From an uncultured Collinsella sp. (lineage in GTDB: Bacteria; Actinomycetota; Coriobacteriia; Coriobacteriales; Coriobacteriaceae): a stretch of 22,729 bases of DNA. Each line of letters opens with the position of its first letter. Positions within the stretch are counted from its first letter, which is position 1. The position numbers and the translations under genes were made by a program. Shown here piece after piece: positions 7,291 to 14,678 of this stretch. The notes under the pieces are model-generated. The model had not been told where the DNA came from. It was given only the letters and a program-made list of their open reading frames with translations, and did no database searches. The stretch is from contig CAUACA010000030.1 in the NCBI GenBank assembly GCA_958427355.1, forward strand, positions 1 to 22,729, written 5' to 3'.

Positions 7291-7375
7291 GCGAAATCCG
7301 ATGCTTACAGAATGAGCGAACACAGCTGAGAGCCCAACCCAAATCAGCTGTTCATGTGGTAGCATCGGGATTCGC
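7291..7375. repeat. Long imperfect dyad between disA and mntP
   Basis: Positions 7291-7305 pair with 7361-7375 in 13 Watson-Crick pairs plus one G-U, and an inner 8-bp stem (7322-7329 with 7344-7351) continues the structure. The right arm contains the predicted -10 of the mntP promoter, and the left arm lies in the disA leader. It could be an operator region for a divergent regulator or a leader structure for disA. Confidence 0.5.
7357..7365 (+). promoter_or_regulatory. Candidate extended -10 promoter of mntP
   Basis: TGG-TAGCAT is an extended -10 element that would start transcription near 7372, just before the riboswitch aptamer at 7380. No good -35 is seen 17 bp upstream, which is common for extended -10 promoters. 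Confidence 0.4.
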
Positions 7376-7379
7376 ATAA

Positions 7380-7477
7380 ATGAGGGAGTAGTCGCGTGAT
7401 CGGGTTCGCCTCCGGTGGCGCGGCAAGTCAACACACTGGCCGATGCGGCCTGGCTTGCCTTAATGAACGAGACTCGT
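7380..7477 (+). ncRNA. yybP-ykoY manganese riboswitch aptamer
   Basis: P1 forms from ATGAG (7380-7384) and CTCGT (7473-7477). Next to it are the two conserved metal-binding loops of the class: GGAGTA at 7385-7390 (L1) and AACGAGA at 7466-7472 (L3). Internal helices GGCAAG/CTTGCC (7422-7427 with 7454-7459) and GGCC/GGCC (7438-7441 with 7447-7450) build the other arm. The family senses Mn2+ and commonly controls mntP genes, which is the gene found here. Confidence 0.88.
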
Positions 7478-7517
7478 GGCTGTGCGCGCAACGCGTACGC
7501 CACGGGTCTTTTTTGTT
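7470..7517 (+). terminator. Riboswitch expression-platform terminator
   Basis: CGTGGC (7475-7480) pairs with GCCACG (7499-7504), with an inner GTGCGCG/CGCGTAC stem. Outer pairs AGAC/GTCT extend the stem back into the L3 loop. A T-rich tail (TCTTTTTTGTT) follows. The 5' strand of this stem shares bases with P1 and L3 of the aptamer, so Mn2+-stabilised P1 would prevent termination. That is an ON switch for the exporter. Confidence 0.85.
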
Positions 7518-7567
7518 ACTCCCCCAAGAGGTACACGCGGGCCCGCCCGCAGAGAGGGAGCCAGACT

Positions 7568-8146
7568 ATGGGACTCGCAGAGCTTGTGTTGCTCGCTATC
7601 GGCCTTTCTATGGACGCTTTTGCCGTATCCATCTGCAAGGGCCTTGGCACGAAAAGGATCAACCTTAAGGTCGCCGTGATACTCGGCCTGTTCTTTGGCG
7701 GTTTCCAGGCCGGCATGCCCGTAATTGGGTGGGCCCTTGGTAGCCAGTTCATGGGCATCATCAGCCCCATCGACCACTGGATCGCCTTTATCCTGCTCGC
7801 CTTTATCGGCGGCAAGATGCTGTGGGAAGCCTTTACTGAGGACGAGAACGAAGGCGACGGCAAGGATGCCGAAAAGATCGACCTGGGCGAATATCTAATC
7901 CTTGCCATCGCCACCTCGATTGACGCGCTTGCCGTGGGCATCTCGTTTGCCGCGCTCTCGGTCGATATCGTTCCCGCCGTGTCGCTCATTGGCATCACGA
8001 CCTTTGTCTTCTCCGTTGCCGGCGTAGCGATCGGCCACACCTTTGGCGCGCGCTACGAAAAGCCCGCCACCATCGTGGGTGGCGTCGTGCTCGTCCTCAT
8101 CGGCCTCAAGATTTTGCTGGAGCATCTGGGGATTTTGGCGCTGTAA
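7568..8146 (+). CDS. mntP: Manganese efflux pump MntP
   Basis: A 192-residue integral membrane protein of the MntP (DUF204) family, which exports Mn2+ from the cytoplasm. Six hydrophobic segments fit the family, in two inverted halves with a charged loop at about 90-107. Each half carries the conserved acidic motif: SMDAFAVSICKG (D16) and SIDALAVGISFA (D119). The ATG at 7568 is chosen because AGGGAG lies 7 bases upstream and because earlier in-frame codons fall inside the riboswitch terminator. Expression should rise with Mn2+ through the upstream riboswitch. No clear terminator follows before the hipB promoter. Confidence 0.95.
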   Translation: MGLAELVLLAIGLSMDAFAVSICKGLGTKRINLKVAVILGLFFGGFQAGMPVIGWALGSQFMGIISPIDHWIAFILLAFIGGKMLWEAFTEDENEGDGKDAEKIDLGEYLILAIATSIDALAVGISFAALSVDIVPAVSLIGITTFVFSVAGVAIGHTFGARYEKPATIVGGVVLVLIGLKILLEHLGILAL

Positions 8147-8182
8147 AACACCCTTCAAAACTAAACGTCCGGATGAGGCCTA

Positions 8183-8252
8183 ATGCAGAGTTTTGCATGA
8201 GGCCTTTTCATGCAGACTTTTGCATGTCATACTATGATGCAAAAGTCTGCAC
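8183..8252. promoter_or_regulatory. Three operator-like sites of hipBA at 27-bp period
   Basis: Sites 8183-8198, 8210-8225 and 8237-8252 share ATGCA-N6-TGCAT or a close form. Site 2 and site 3 are reverse complements over 15 bp with an 11-bp spacer; site 1 is a direct copy of site 2 with one change. Start-to-start spacing is exactly 27 bp twice. Site 2 fills the spacer between the predicted -35 and -10, and site 3 covers the predicted start, as expected for HipB-type autorepression. Confidence 0.75.
8205..8233 (+). promoter_or_regulatory. Candidate hipBA promoter
   Basis: TTTTCA (8205-8210) and CATACT (8228-8233) each match four of six consensus bases with a 17-bp spacer; TG one base before the -10 adds an extended element. 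Transcription would start near 8240, leaving a leader of about 27 nt. Confidence 0.5.
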
Positions 8253-8266
8253 GTTAGGAGATCGCC

Positions 8267-8737
8267 GTGGATACCCTTCCCATCACCACACCGCGCCAAG
8301 CTGGCATCTACGTGCGCCAGGCACGCGAGGCTCAGGGTCTCACCCGTGCCGCCCTCGCTAATAAGGCCGGTGTTTCGGAGCGCCTGCTCGCATCGCTCGA
8401 GCTGGGAGATGCCACGGGCATTCGGCTCGACAAGCTGTTGGCAATCTTCAATGCTCTCGGACTGGCGCTCGCCGCTCAAGGGGATATCGCCAAAACGAAT
8501 AACGAGCAACCAGTCGACGCCCCGCATGCCGATTTGCAACCTTGTAGCACCCCCAGGTGCCATCACGCTCAACGTCCCTCTCATAGCCACCGTCGCTGCG
8601 CCGCCATTCCGGTTCTTGCAGACGCCCCCTTTACGTCCGAGCTCTACGACAAGGCCTTCGCCGATTTCGCCATGTCCAATCTCGGAGTCTCGATTGCCAC
8701 AAGCGCATCTGCCCAAACCAAGCCCGAAGGGAGATAG
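8267..8737 (+). CDS. hipB: HipB-like XRE-family antitoxin
   Basis: A 156-residue protein with a Cro/C1 helix-turn-helix at about 12-66 (YVRQAREAQGLTRAALANKAGVSERLLASLELG), as in HipB antitoxins. It begins with GTG at 8267, with AGGAG 6 bases upstream. HipB of E. coli is 88 residues, so this one is much longer. Residues 90-112 are rich in Cys and His (C93, C98, H99, H100, H106, H108, C111), and the tail 122-143 (FTSELYDKAFADFAMSNLGV) looks helical. Its stop lies 3 bp before hipA, so the pair forms one operon. It probably neutralises HipA and represses the promoter through the three upstream sites. Function is inferred from domain and context. Confidence 0.85.
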   Translation: MDTLPITTPRQAGIYVRQAREAQGLTRAALANKAGVSERLLASLELGDATGIRLDKLLAIFNALGLALAAQGDIAKTNNEQPVDAPHADLQPCSTPRCHHAQRPSHSHRRCAAIPVLADAPFTSELYDKAFADFAMSNLGVSIATSASAQTKPEGR

Positions 8738-8740
8738 CCA

Positions 8741-10045
8741 ATGGCCAGAAAAACGCTTCGGACTATTATTTGCGGCGTACCCGCAGGAACGCTCATGCAA
8801 GATGAGAGCGGTCTAGTCAGTTTTGTCTACGATCAAGATTATGACGGGCCAGCCCTATCGACCAACATTCCCATATCAAATCGCACATACGGCCAACAGG
8901 TCATGAATCCGTACTTGTTTGGTCTTCTACCCGACAGCGAGGATCAGCGAAAGGCGATTGCTGCCGAATTCGACGTTAGACCCAACAATGCCGTTGCGCT
9001 ACTCAGCCATATCGGACTTGACTGTCCGGGTGGAGTGCAGTTTTGCGCCGAAGAAGACGTCAACGCCGTCTTGCATCGCACCAGCGAATACCGCCCTATA
9101 GGCGATCACGAGATTGCACTGCGACTCAAGTCAATCAGAGATGACCGCAATGCATCGTGGATGGGCCTAGATGAAAGTTGGTCACTTGGAGGCAATCAGG
9201 GCAAGTTCGCTCTCGCACTCATAGACGGTCGCTGGTGCGAATGCGTGGGCTCCTCGCCCACGACGCATATTTTCAAAAATGGCGTCATCGGATTTAAACT
9301 TGAGGCTCTTAATGAGTTTGTCTGCATGAAAAGCGCCCAGCGCGCGGGTATCGCAACGGCGAACGTTGAGTATCGCTTATTTGAGGACGAACCCGCCCTC
9401 ATTGTTGAGCGATATGACCGCGTGAAAGTCAAAGACGGAACAATCATGCGTCTACACCAAGAAGACCTCTGTCAGGCTCTTGGAGTGATGCCCGCTCAAA
9501 AGTACACGGCAGACGGCGGCCCGACCGCACGCGATATTCAGGAACTCCTCGTCAATACGAGCCACCATCAACTTAACCTGTATCTGTTTACGCAGATACT
9601 TTTCTTTAACGCCATCATCGGCGCACCGGACGCGCATGCGAAGAACTATTCCCTGCTTCTTGGAAACGGCGGCACAGCTATGATGGCTCGTATGTATGAC
9701 GTTGCATCGGGGCTGGCATACGAACGTATGCGCCGCCGAGCGCGCCTTGCCATGAGCGTTGGCGGCGAAAATCGTGTGGGGCGCATCGGCCCAGGCGCTA
9801 TCCGCCGATACTACGGTATGGGCGACCCCGCGCTGGAGGCGGCGCTCACCGATGCCGGGCTATCCGAGAAGTTTTGCTTTGCGACCATGATGGACCTCGC
9901 CTACGAGGTACCCATTTGCATGGAAGAGGTCATGGACGAATACGCCGACCTGCCCGGCATGGCGGACCTGCGCGAGCATATGCTCGGCCCCGTCTGCGAA
10001 AACTGCCAGCGCACCCTCGACCTCATCAAGGCGGATATGGGCTAG
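8741..10045 (+). CDS. hipA: HipA serine/threonine kinase toxin
   Basis: A 434-residue HipA-family kinase. In E. coli HipA phosphorylates glutamyl-tRNA synthetase and halts translation, promoting persistence; the target here is unknown. Visible motifs are SLGGNQGKFAL at 148-158 (nucleotide loop), THIFK with K179 (ATP lysine), VERYDR at 222-227, the catalytic loop GAPDAHAKN at 294-302 (D297, N302) and MYDVAS with D320 as the metal-binding aspartate. No key residue is missing, so the kinase should be active. The ATG at 8741 follows hipB by 3 bp, with GAAGGGAG just upstream. A shared terminator closes the operon. Confidence 0.93.
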   Translation: MARKTLRTIICGVPAGTLMQDESGLVSFVYDQDYDGPALSTNIPISNRTYGQQVMNPYLFGLLPDSEDQRKAIAAEFDVRPNNAVALLSHIGLDCPGGVQFCAEEDVNAVLHRTSEYRPIGDHEIALRLKSIRDDRNASWMGLDESWSLGGNQGKFALALIDGRWCECVGSSPTTHIFKNGVIGFKLEALNEFVCMKSAQRAGIATANVEYRLFEDEPALIVERYDRVKVKDGTIMRLHQEDLCQALGVMPAQKYTADGGPTARDIQELLVNTSHHQLNLYLFTQILFFNAIIGAPDAHAKNYSLLLGNGGTAMMARMYDVASGLAYERMRRRARLAMSVGGENRVGRIGPGAIRRYYGMGDPALEAALTDAGLSEKFCFATMMDLAYEVPICMEEVMDEYADLPGMADLREHMLGPVCENCQRTLDLIKADMG

Positions 10046-10075
10046 GTGTCCGTAATCTCCCATTTCCCAAAAGAA

Positions 10076-10116
10076 GAGAGGGGGCACCCGTCGCAAAAGC
10101 TCGGGTGCCCCCTCTC
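10076..10116. terminator. Bidirectional terminator between hipA and pepD
   Basis: GAGAGGGGGCACCCG and its exact reverse complement form a 15-bp stem around an 11-nt loop. The genes converge on it, with hipA ending 31 bp before and pepD ending 56 bp after. The minus-strand tail (TTCTTTT) is more T-rich than the plus-strand tail. Confidence 0.8.
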
Positions 10117-10171
10117 ATAATGTCATTTGCAATCCACCAGCACGTGGCTCGGACTGCTGCTAGCGCAACCT

Positions 10172-11629
10172 TTACGCAGCGAGGCGCTTGAGGACGTCGA
10201 TGAGCAGCTCGTAGAAGCGCTCGGCAGAAGCGAGCTCCATGCTCTCGTCCGGGGTGTGGACATCGGAGAGCGTCGGGCCCACGGCGATGGCGTCCAGGCC
10301 GTGCAGGGCCTCGGCAAACAGGCCGCACTCAAGGCCGGCGTGAATGGACTCGATTCGTAGCTCGGAGCCAAAGAGCTCGCGATAGCTCTCGACAAAGATG
10401 TCGCGGACCGGCGAATGCTCGGCATAGCTCCAGCCGGGATACTCGAACTCAAACTTGGCGTCGAATCCCAGGACATCGGCCAGCGTCTGCAGGCGGTCCT
10501 TGAACTCGTTCTGCAGCGAGGTGATCGAGGAGCGCGGGGACAGCATGATCTTGACCTGGTCGTCAGAGGTGGCAACCACGCCGATGTTGGAGGAAACCTC
10601 GACGGAGCCGTCGGTGGCGACGTTGCGGCGGATCACACCGTTGGGGGCAAGACGCAGAGCGCGAATAAGGGCAAGTGCGGACTTCTCGTCCATGGCCTCG
10701 ACCTCAGCGTTGTCGGCAATCTCAACCGTGCAGGTAAAGCCGGGGTCGAAGACCTCGAGCTCGGCAGTAACGTCGGCGATGATGCCCTTTGCGATCTGGG
10801 CCGCGGCCTCGGCGGCAGCGTGGTCGGCGTAGACCAGAACAGCCTTGCACTCACGGTTGATGGCGTTGTCCTTGGTGCCGCCGTTAAAGCTAACGATGGC
10901 GGGCTCGCCGGCAACCATCAGGCGGTCGATGATGCGGGCCATGATGAGGTTGCCGTTGCCGCGCTCCAGGTTGATATCGCTGCCGGAGTGACCGCCCAGC
11001 AGGCCGGAGATGTCGAGCGTGAGGGTGCTACCGGTCTTGTGCTCGCGCACGATGGGGCAGGTGTAGGTAACGACGACGCCGCCGGCGCAGCTGACGGTGG
11101 CAACGCCCTCTTCCTCGGAGTCAAGGTTAATCATGGTGCGGGCGCTAATCTGGGACTTGTCGAGCGTCTCGGCGCCGACCAGGCCAGTCTCCTCGTCGGT
11201 GGTGAATACGCACTCGAGGGCGGGGTGAACGATCGAATCATCATCGAGAACAGTGAGCATAAGCGCGACGGCAATACCGTTGTCGGCGCCCAGAGTGGTG
11301 CCGTTAGCGGTGAGGACGCCGTCCTTGACGACCAGGTCGATACCATCGGTCGTAAAGTCGTGCTCAACGGAGCCCAACTTGTCGCACACCATATCGATGT
11401 GGCCCTGCAGCATCACGGTCGGGGCATTCTCGGCACCGGCAGATGCGGGCTTGCGAATGATGACGTTGTAGACCTCGTCCTGGTACACATCGAGACCGCG
11501 CTCCTTGGCAAACGCAACCAGGAAATCGCTGATGCCCTTCTCGTTGCCAGACCCACGGGGGATCGCGCTGACCTCCTCAAAGAAATGGAACAGCTGGGCG
11601 GGCTCGTAGCCGGTAATCTTGTAGTCCAT
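10172..11629 (-). CDS. pepD: Aminoacyl-histidine dipeptidase PepD (M20 family)
   Basis: A 485-residue cytosolic zinc dipeptidase of the PepD/Xaa-His dipeptidase family, which hydrolyses a broad range of dipeptides. Metal and catalytic motifs are intact: LQGHIDMVCDK (H77, D79), GTTLGADNGIA (D116), TTDEETGLVGA with the catalytic glutamate pair at 146-147, INLDSEEEG (D169) and GGHSGSDI. HAGLECGLF near 438 supplies the last ligand. The start at 11629 is chosen because GGAGG stands 4 bases upstream and because the family starts with a short lead into EPAQLFHFFEEVSAIPRGSGNE. It is single-gene, with a terminator shared with hipA and a separate clpC terminator upstream. Confidence 0.94.
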   Translation of the reverse strand: MDYKITGYEPAQLFHFFEEVSAIPRGSGNEKGISDFLVAFAKERGLDVYQDEVYNVIIRKPASAGAENAPTVMLQGHIDMVCDKLGSVEHDFTTDGIDLVVKDGVLTANGTTLGADNGIAVALMLTVLDDDSIVHPALECVFTTDEETGLVGAETLDKSQISARTMINLDSEEEGVATVSCAGGVVVTYTCPIVREHKTGSTLTLDISGLLGGHSGSDINLERGNGNLIMARIIDRLMVAGEPAIVSFNGGTKDNAINRECKAVLVYADHAAAEAAAQIAKGIIADVTAELEVFDPGFTCTVEIADNAEVEAMDEKSALALIRALRLAPNGVIRRNVATDGSVEVSSNIGVVATSDDQVKIMLSPRSSITSLQNEFKDRLQTLADVLGFDAKFEFEYPGWSYAEHSPVRDIFVESYRELFGSELRIESIHAGLECGLFAEALHGLDAIAVGPTLSDVHTPDESMELASAERFYELLIDVLKRLAA

Positions 11630-11673
11630 GGTGCCTCCTTGGCGCAACTGGTTAGACAGTAAGACATGCGACT

Positions 11674-11702
11674 TGTATATTCCCAGACTTTGCGTGCATA
11701 AA
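11674..11702 (-). promoter_or_regulatory. Candidate pepD promoter
   Basis: On the minus strand TTTATG (11702-11697) and TATACA (11679-11674) are separated by 17 bp, which would give a leader of about 35-40 nt. Both hexamers are weak matches. Confidence 0.3.
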
Positions 11703-11786
11703 CCAGTCGAAAACGCCGAGCGCCCTCGCATCATCGGCTAACGGTGGACCGTATAGCGTAACGGTCACAACTTCCGCAGCTCTACA

Positions 11787-11818
11787 AATCGAGGCGCCCT
11801 TTCCGGAGCGCCTCGATT
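11787..11818 (-). terminator. Intrinsic terminator of clpC
   Basis: AATCGAGGCGC and GCGCCTCGATT form a perfect 11-bp stem with a 10-nt loop, starting 26 nt after the clpC stop on the minus strand. The minus-strand tail is short in T (TTGTAG). Confidence 0.7.
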
Positions 11819-11843
11819 GCGTGTATCAAATTGTCGCCACGCC

Positions 11844-14486
11844 CTACAGCGCGCCGGAACCGGCTTGCATCATGCCGCCGGGGCCCGAGGTCACGCCGCC
11901 GCTCACGGGCGCGGCGTTGCCGGTGTGCGGTACCGCCGGGGCGGTATCGCCACCAAGCGTGCCCGCCGGACGCGGTGCCGGGATCTCGCCCGTGCCGCGG
12001 CTAAAGACAAACTTGCCATCGGCCACGTCGCACAGGACGGTATCGCCCTCGCCCCACTCGCCAGCCAGCAGTTCCTCGGACAGCGGATCCTCGATGAGCT
12101 TTTGGATGGCACGACGCAGCGGACGCGCGCCGTTGGTGAGGTCGGTACCCTCCGCCACAATCTTGTCGTAGGCCGCATCGGTAAGCTTGATGTTCATGCC
12201 GTTTGCGATCAGGCGCTGGCGCAGATCGTCCACCAGCAGGTGCGCAATCTTGGTCAGGTTCTCGCCCGAGAGCTTCTGGAACACCACGATGTCGTCGATA
12301 CGGTTGAGCAGCTCGGGGCGGAACAGGCGCTTGAGCTCGCCCATCGCGCGGCCGCGGATCTCACTCGAGGTGAGGCCCTGCTCGCCGGTGGTGCCAAAGC
12401 CAACGCTCGCATCCTGCGCGATCTCGCGGGCGCCCACGTTTGACGTCATGATGATCACCGTATTGCGGAAGTCGACCGTCTTGCCCTGGCTATCGGTCAG
12501 ACGGCCCTCCTCCAACACCTGCAGCAGGATATTGAAGATGTCGGGGTGCGCCTTCTCGATCTCGTCGAACAGCACGACCGAGTACGGGTGACGGCGAACA
12601 GCCTTGGTGAGCTGGCCGCCCTCGTCGTGGCCCACATAGCCCGGGGGGCTACCGATGAGCTTGGAGACCTCGAACTCACTGCCGAACTCCGACATATCGA
12701 AGCTGATGAGCGCGTCCTTGCTGCCAAAGAGATACTCGGCGAGCGTCTTGGCGAGCTCGGTTTTGCCCGTGCCGGTGGGGCCCAGGAAGATAAAGCTGCC
12801 GCCGGGGCGACGCGGGTCCTTGAGCGGCGAGCGGCTGCGGCGCACGGCCTTGGCAACGGCCTCGACGGCCTCGTCCTGACCGATGATGCGCGTCTTGAGC
12901 ACGCTTTCGGCCTGCAGCAGGCGGCGGCTCTCGCTCTCGGTGAGCGAGGACACCGGCACGCCCGAGGTCACGGACACGATGTCGGCAATCTGGGAGACAT
13001 CGATGGTGAGCGGGCTGGCGTCGAGCTCGGCGGTCCAGGCAGCCTTGGCCTCGGCGAGCTCAATCTCGGCAGCCTTTTGCTGCTCGGTGATCTCGGCGGC
13101 CTTGTTCATGTCGTCGCTCTCGGTGGCCTCCTGCGCGGCGGCCTTAAGCTCCTCCACGCGATGCTCGGCCTCGCGCACCGGCTCGGGCGCGCGGTTGGCG
13201 GCGATGCGGGCGCGGGCGCCGGCCTCGTCAATGAGGTCGATGGCCTTATCGGGCAGGAATCGATCCTGGATGTAGCGGTCGGAGAGGTTCGCGGCGGCCT
13301 CGATAGCACCCTGCGTATAGCGCACATGGTGGTGCTCCTCGTAGCGCGGCTTGAGCGCGGTCAGGATCTTGACCGTGTCCTCGACGCTCGGCTCCTCGAC
13401 ATCGATGGTCTGGAAGCGACGCTCGAAGGCCGGGTCCTTGGTGAGGTACTTGCGGAATTCCTCGGCCGTGGTGGCGCCGATAATCTGGAAGGCACCGCGC
13501 GCGAGCACGGGCTTGAGCATGGAGCTCGCGTCGATGGAGCCCTCGGCAGAGCCGGCACCGATGATGGTGTGCATCTCGTCAATAAACAGGATGACGTCGT
13601 CAGCTTCGGTGGCCTCCTGGATCACGTTCTTGAGGCGCTCCTCAAACTCACCGCGATACTTGGCGCCCGCAACGAGGCCCGGCAGGTCGAGCGTCCAGAT
13701 GTTCTGGTTCATAAGGTTCTCGGGCACGTTGCCAGCTGCAATCTGCTGAGCCAGGCCCTCGACGATGGCCGTCTTGCCCACGCCGGGGTCGCCCAAGATA
13801 AGCGGATTGTTCTTGGTGCGACGCGAAAGGATCTCCATCATACGCTGGACTTCCTTTTCGCGACCAATTACAGGGTCGAGCTCGCCGTCGCGCGCCTTCT
13901 GCGTAAGGTTGGTGGCGAACTGCTTAAGCGTATCGGTGCCGCTCCCCTTTTGCTGCGACGCGTCCGAGCCGCTAAAGAACGGCAGGCCCGCACCGGGACG
14001 CCCGGCACCGGCGCCGGCGAGCGGACGCTTCTTGTCCTGGTCCTTGGCGGTAAGTTTCTCGATAGCCTTTTTGATGGAGGCGGACGACACACCCAGGCGC
14101 ATGAGGATGTCCATGGCCATGCCGTTACCCTCTTCGACGATGCCAATCAGCAAGTGCTCGGTCGACACGTAGGTCTGGTTGTTCTCACGTGCCACGCGGA
14201 AGGAGCGCTCCATCACGCTAATGACGAGCGGCGTAAAGGCGAGCTTGGCCGCCTCGGTCTCCTCACTGGGCTCGGGAACCGTGGTCTGGACCTCCTTGAG
14301 GGTGTCCATGATGTCGTCGTAGGAGATATCAAGCGAGCGCAGCGCCTCGGCAGCGATGCCCTCGTCCTCCTTGGCGAGTGCGAGCAGCAGGTGCTCGGTG
14401 CCCACCTTATTTGAGTGCAGATCGAGCGCCTCCTGTTTGGCCATCGACATGACCTTGCGCGCTCGATCGGTAAATCTATCTAACAT
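11844..14486 (-). CDS. clpC: ATP-dependent chaperone/protease subunit ClpC
   Basis: An 880-residue Hsp100 AAA+ unfoldase that feeds proteins to ClpP. Order of domains: two Clp-N repeats (about 1-145), AAA-1 with Walker A GDPGVGKT at 232-239 and Walker B VILFIDE near 298-304, a short middle domain (about 430-485), AAA-2 with GPTGTGKT at 569-576 and VVLFDEIEKAH near 637-647. The tripeptide VGF at 695-697 is the ClpP-docking loop, so this is a ClpP partner and not ClpB. Residues 831-880 form a Gly/Pro/Ala tail that looks disordered. The start at 14486 fits the N-domain (MLDRFTDRARKV) and has AAGGAAA upstream. I see no CtsR-type or HspR-type operator. Confidence 0.96.
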   Translation of the reverse strand: MLDRFTDRARKVMSMAKQEALDLHSNKVGTEHLLLALAKEDEGIAAEALRSLDISYDDIMDTLKEVQTTVPEPSEETEAAKLAFTPLVISVMERSFRVARENNQTYVSTEHLLIGIVEEGNGMAMDILMRLGVSSASIKKAIEKLTAKDQDKKRPLAGAGAGRPGAGLPFFSGSDASQQKGSGTDTLKQFATNLTQKARDGELDPVIGREKEVQRMMEILSRRTKNNPLILGDPGVGKTAIVEGLAQQIAAGNVPENLMNQNIWTLDLPGLVAGAKYRGEFEERLKNVIQEATEADDVILFIDEMHTIIGAGSAEGSIDASSMLKPVLARGAFQIIGATTAEEFRKYLTKDPAFERRFQTIDVEEPSVEDTVKILTALKPRYEEHHHVRYTQGAIEAAANLSDRYIQDRFLPDKAIDLIDEAGARARIAANRAPEPVREAEHRVEELKAAAQEATESDDMNKAAEITEQQKAAEIELAEAKAAWTAELDASPLTIDVSQIADIVSVTSGVPVSSLTESESRRLLQAESVLKTRIIGQDEAVEAVAKAVRRSRSPLKDPRRPGGSFIFLGPTGTGKTELAKTLAEYLFGSKDALISFDMSEFGSEFEVSKLIGSPPGYVGHDEGGQLTKAVRRHPYSVVLFDEIEKAHPDIFNILLQVLEEGRLTDSQGKTVDFRNTVIIMTSNVGAREIAQDASVGFGTTGEQGLTSSEIRGRAMGELKRLFRPELLNRIDDIVVFQKLSGENLTKIAHLLVDDLRQRLIANGMNIKLTDAAYDKIVAEGTDLTNGARPLRRAIQKLIEDPLSEELLAGEWGEGDTVLCDVADGKFVFSRGTGEIPAPRPAGTLGGDTAPAVPHTGNAAPVSGGVTSGPGGMMQAGSGAL

Positions 14487-14625
14487 GCTCGTTTCCTTAC
14501 ATGAGTTCATCGAAATCAAAACGCCCGCCCGTCGGCGGCGCTTTTGTCTCTTTACCCACAGGTTGTCTATGTTAACAGCTGGAGGAATATCTATAAACCC
14601 GGCTCACATGAATGCAGGTTATGAC

Positions 14626-14653
14626 CGCATCGCGGGACTCACCGCGCGATGCG
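14626..14653 (-). terminator. Hairpin after the TetR gene
   Basis: CGCATCGCG and CGCGATGCG form a perfect 9-bp stem with a 10-nt loop, 26 nt after the TetR stop. It lacks a T-tract, so it may only slow or protect the transcript. The rest of 14487-14678 holds the clpC leader, in which no confident promoter is visible. Confidence 0.4.
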
Positions 14654-14678
14654 CGACAGGCGCCCCGCAAGAGAAACC

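Noticed and set aside
12546..14414. 622-codon open frame opposite clpC
   Set aside because: Shadow of clpC, which shows all Clp motifs in its own frame; Leu/Gly/Val-rich composition is typical of reverse-frame translation.
14518..14545. Hairpin with AAAA and TTTT ends before clpC as a terminator
   Set aside because: The stem has a 3-by-3 mismatch with only five GC pairs, and the position is inside the clpC leader; too weak to call.
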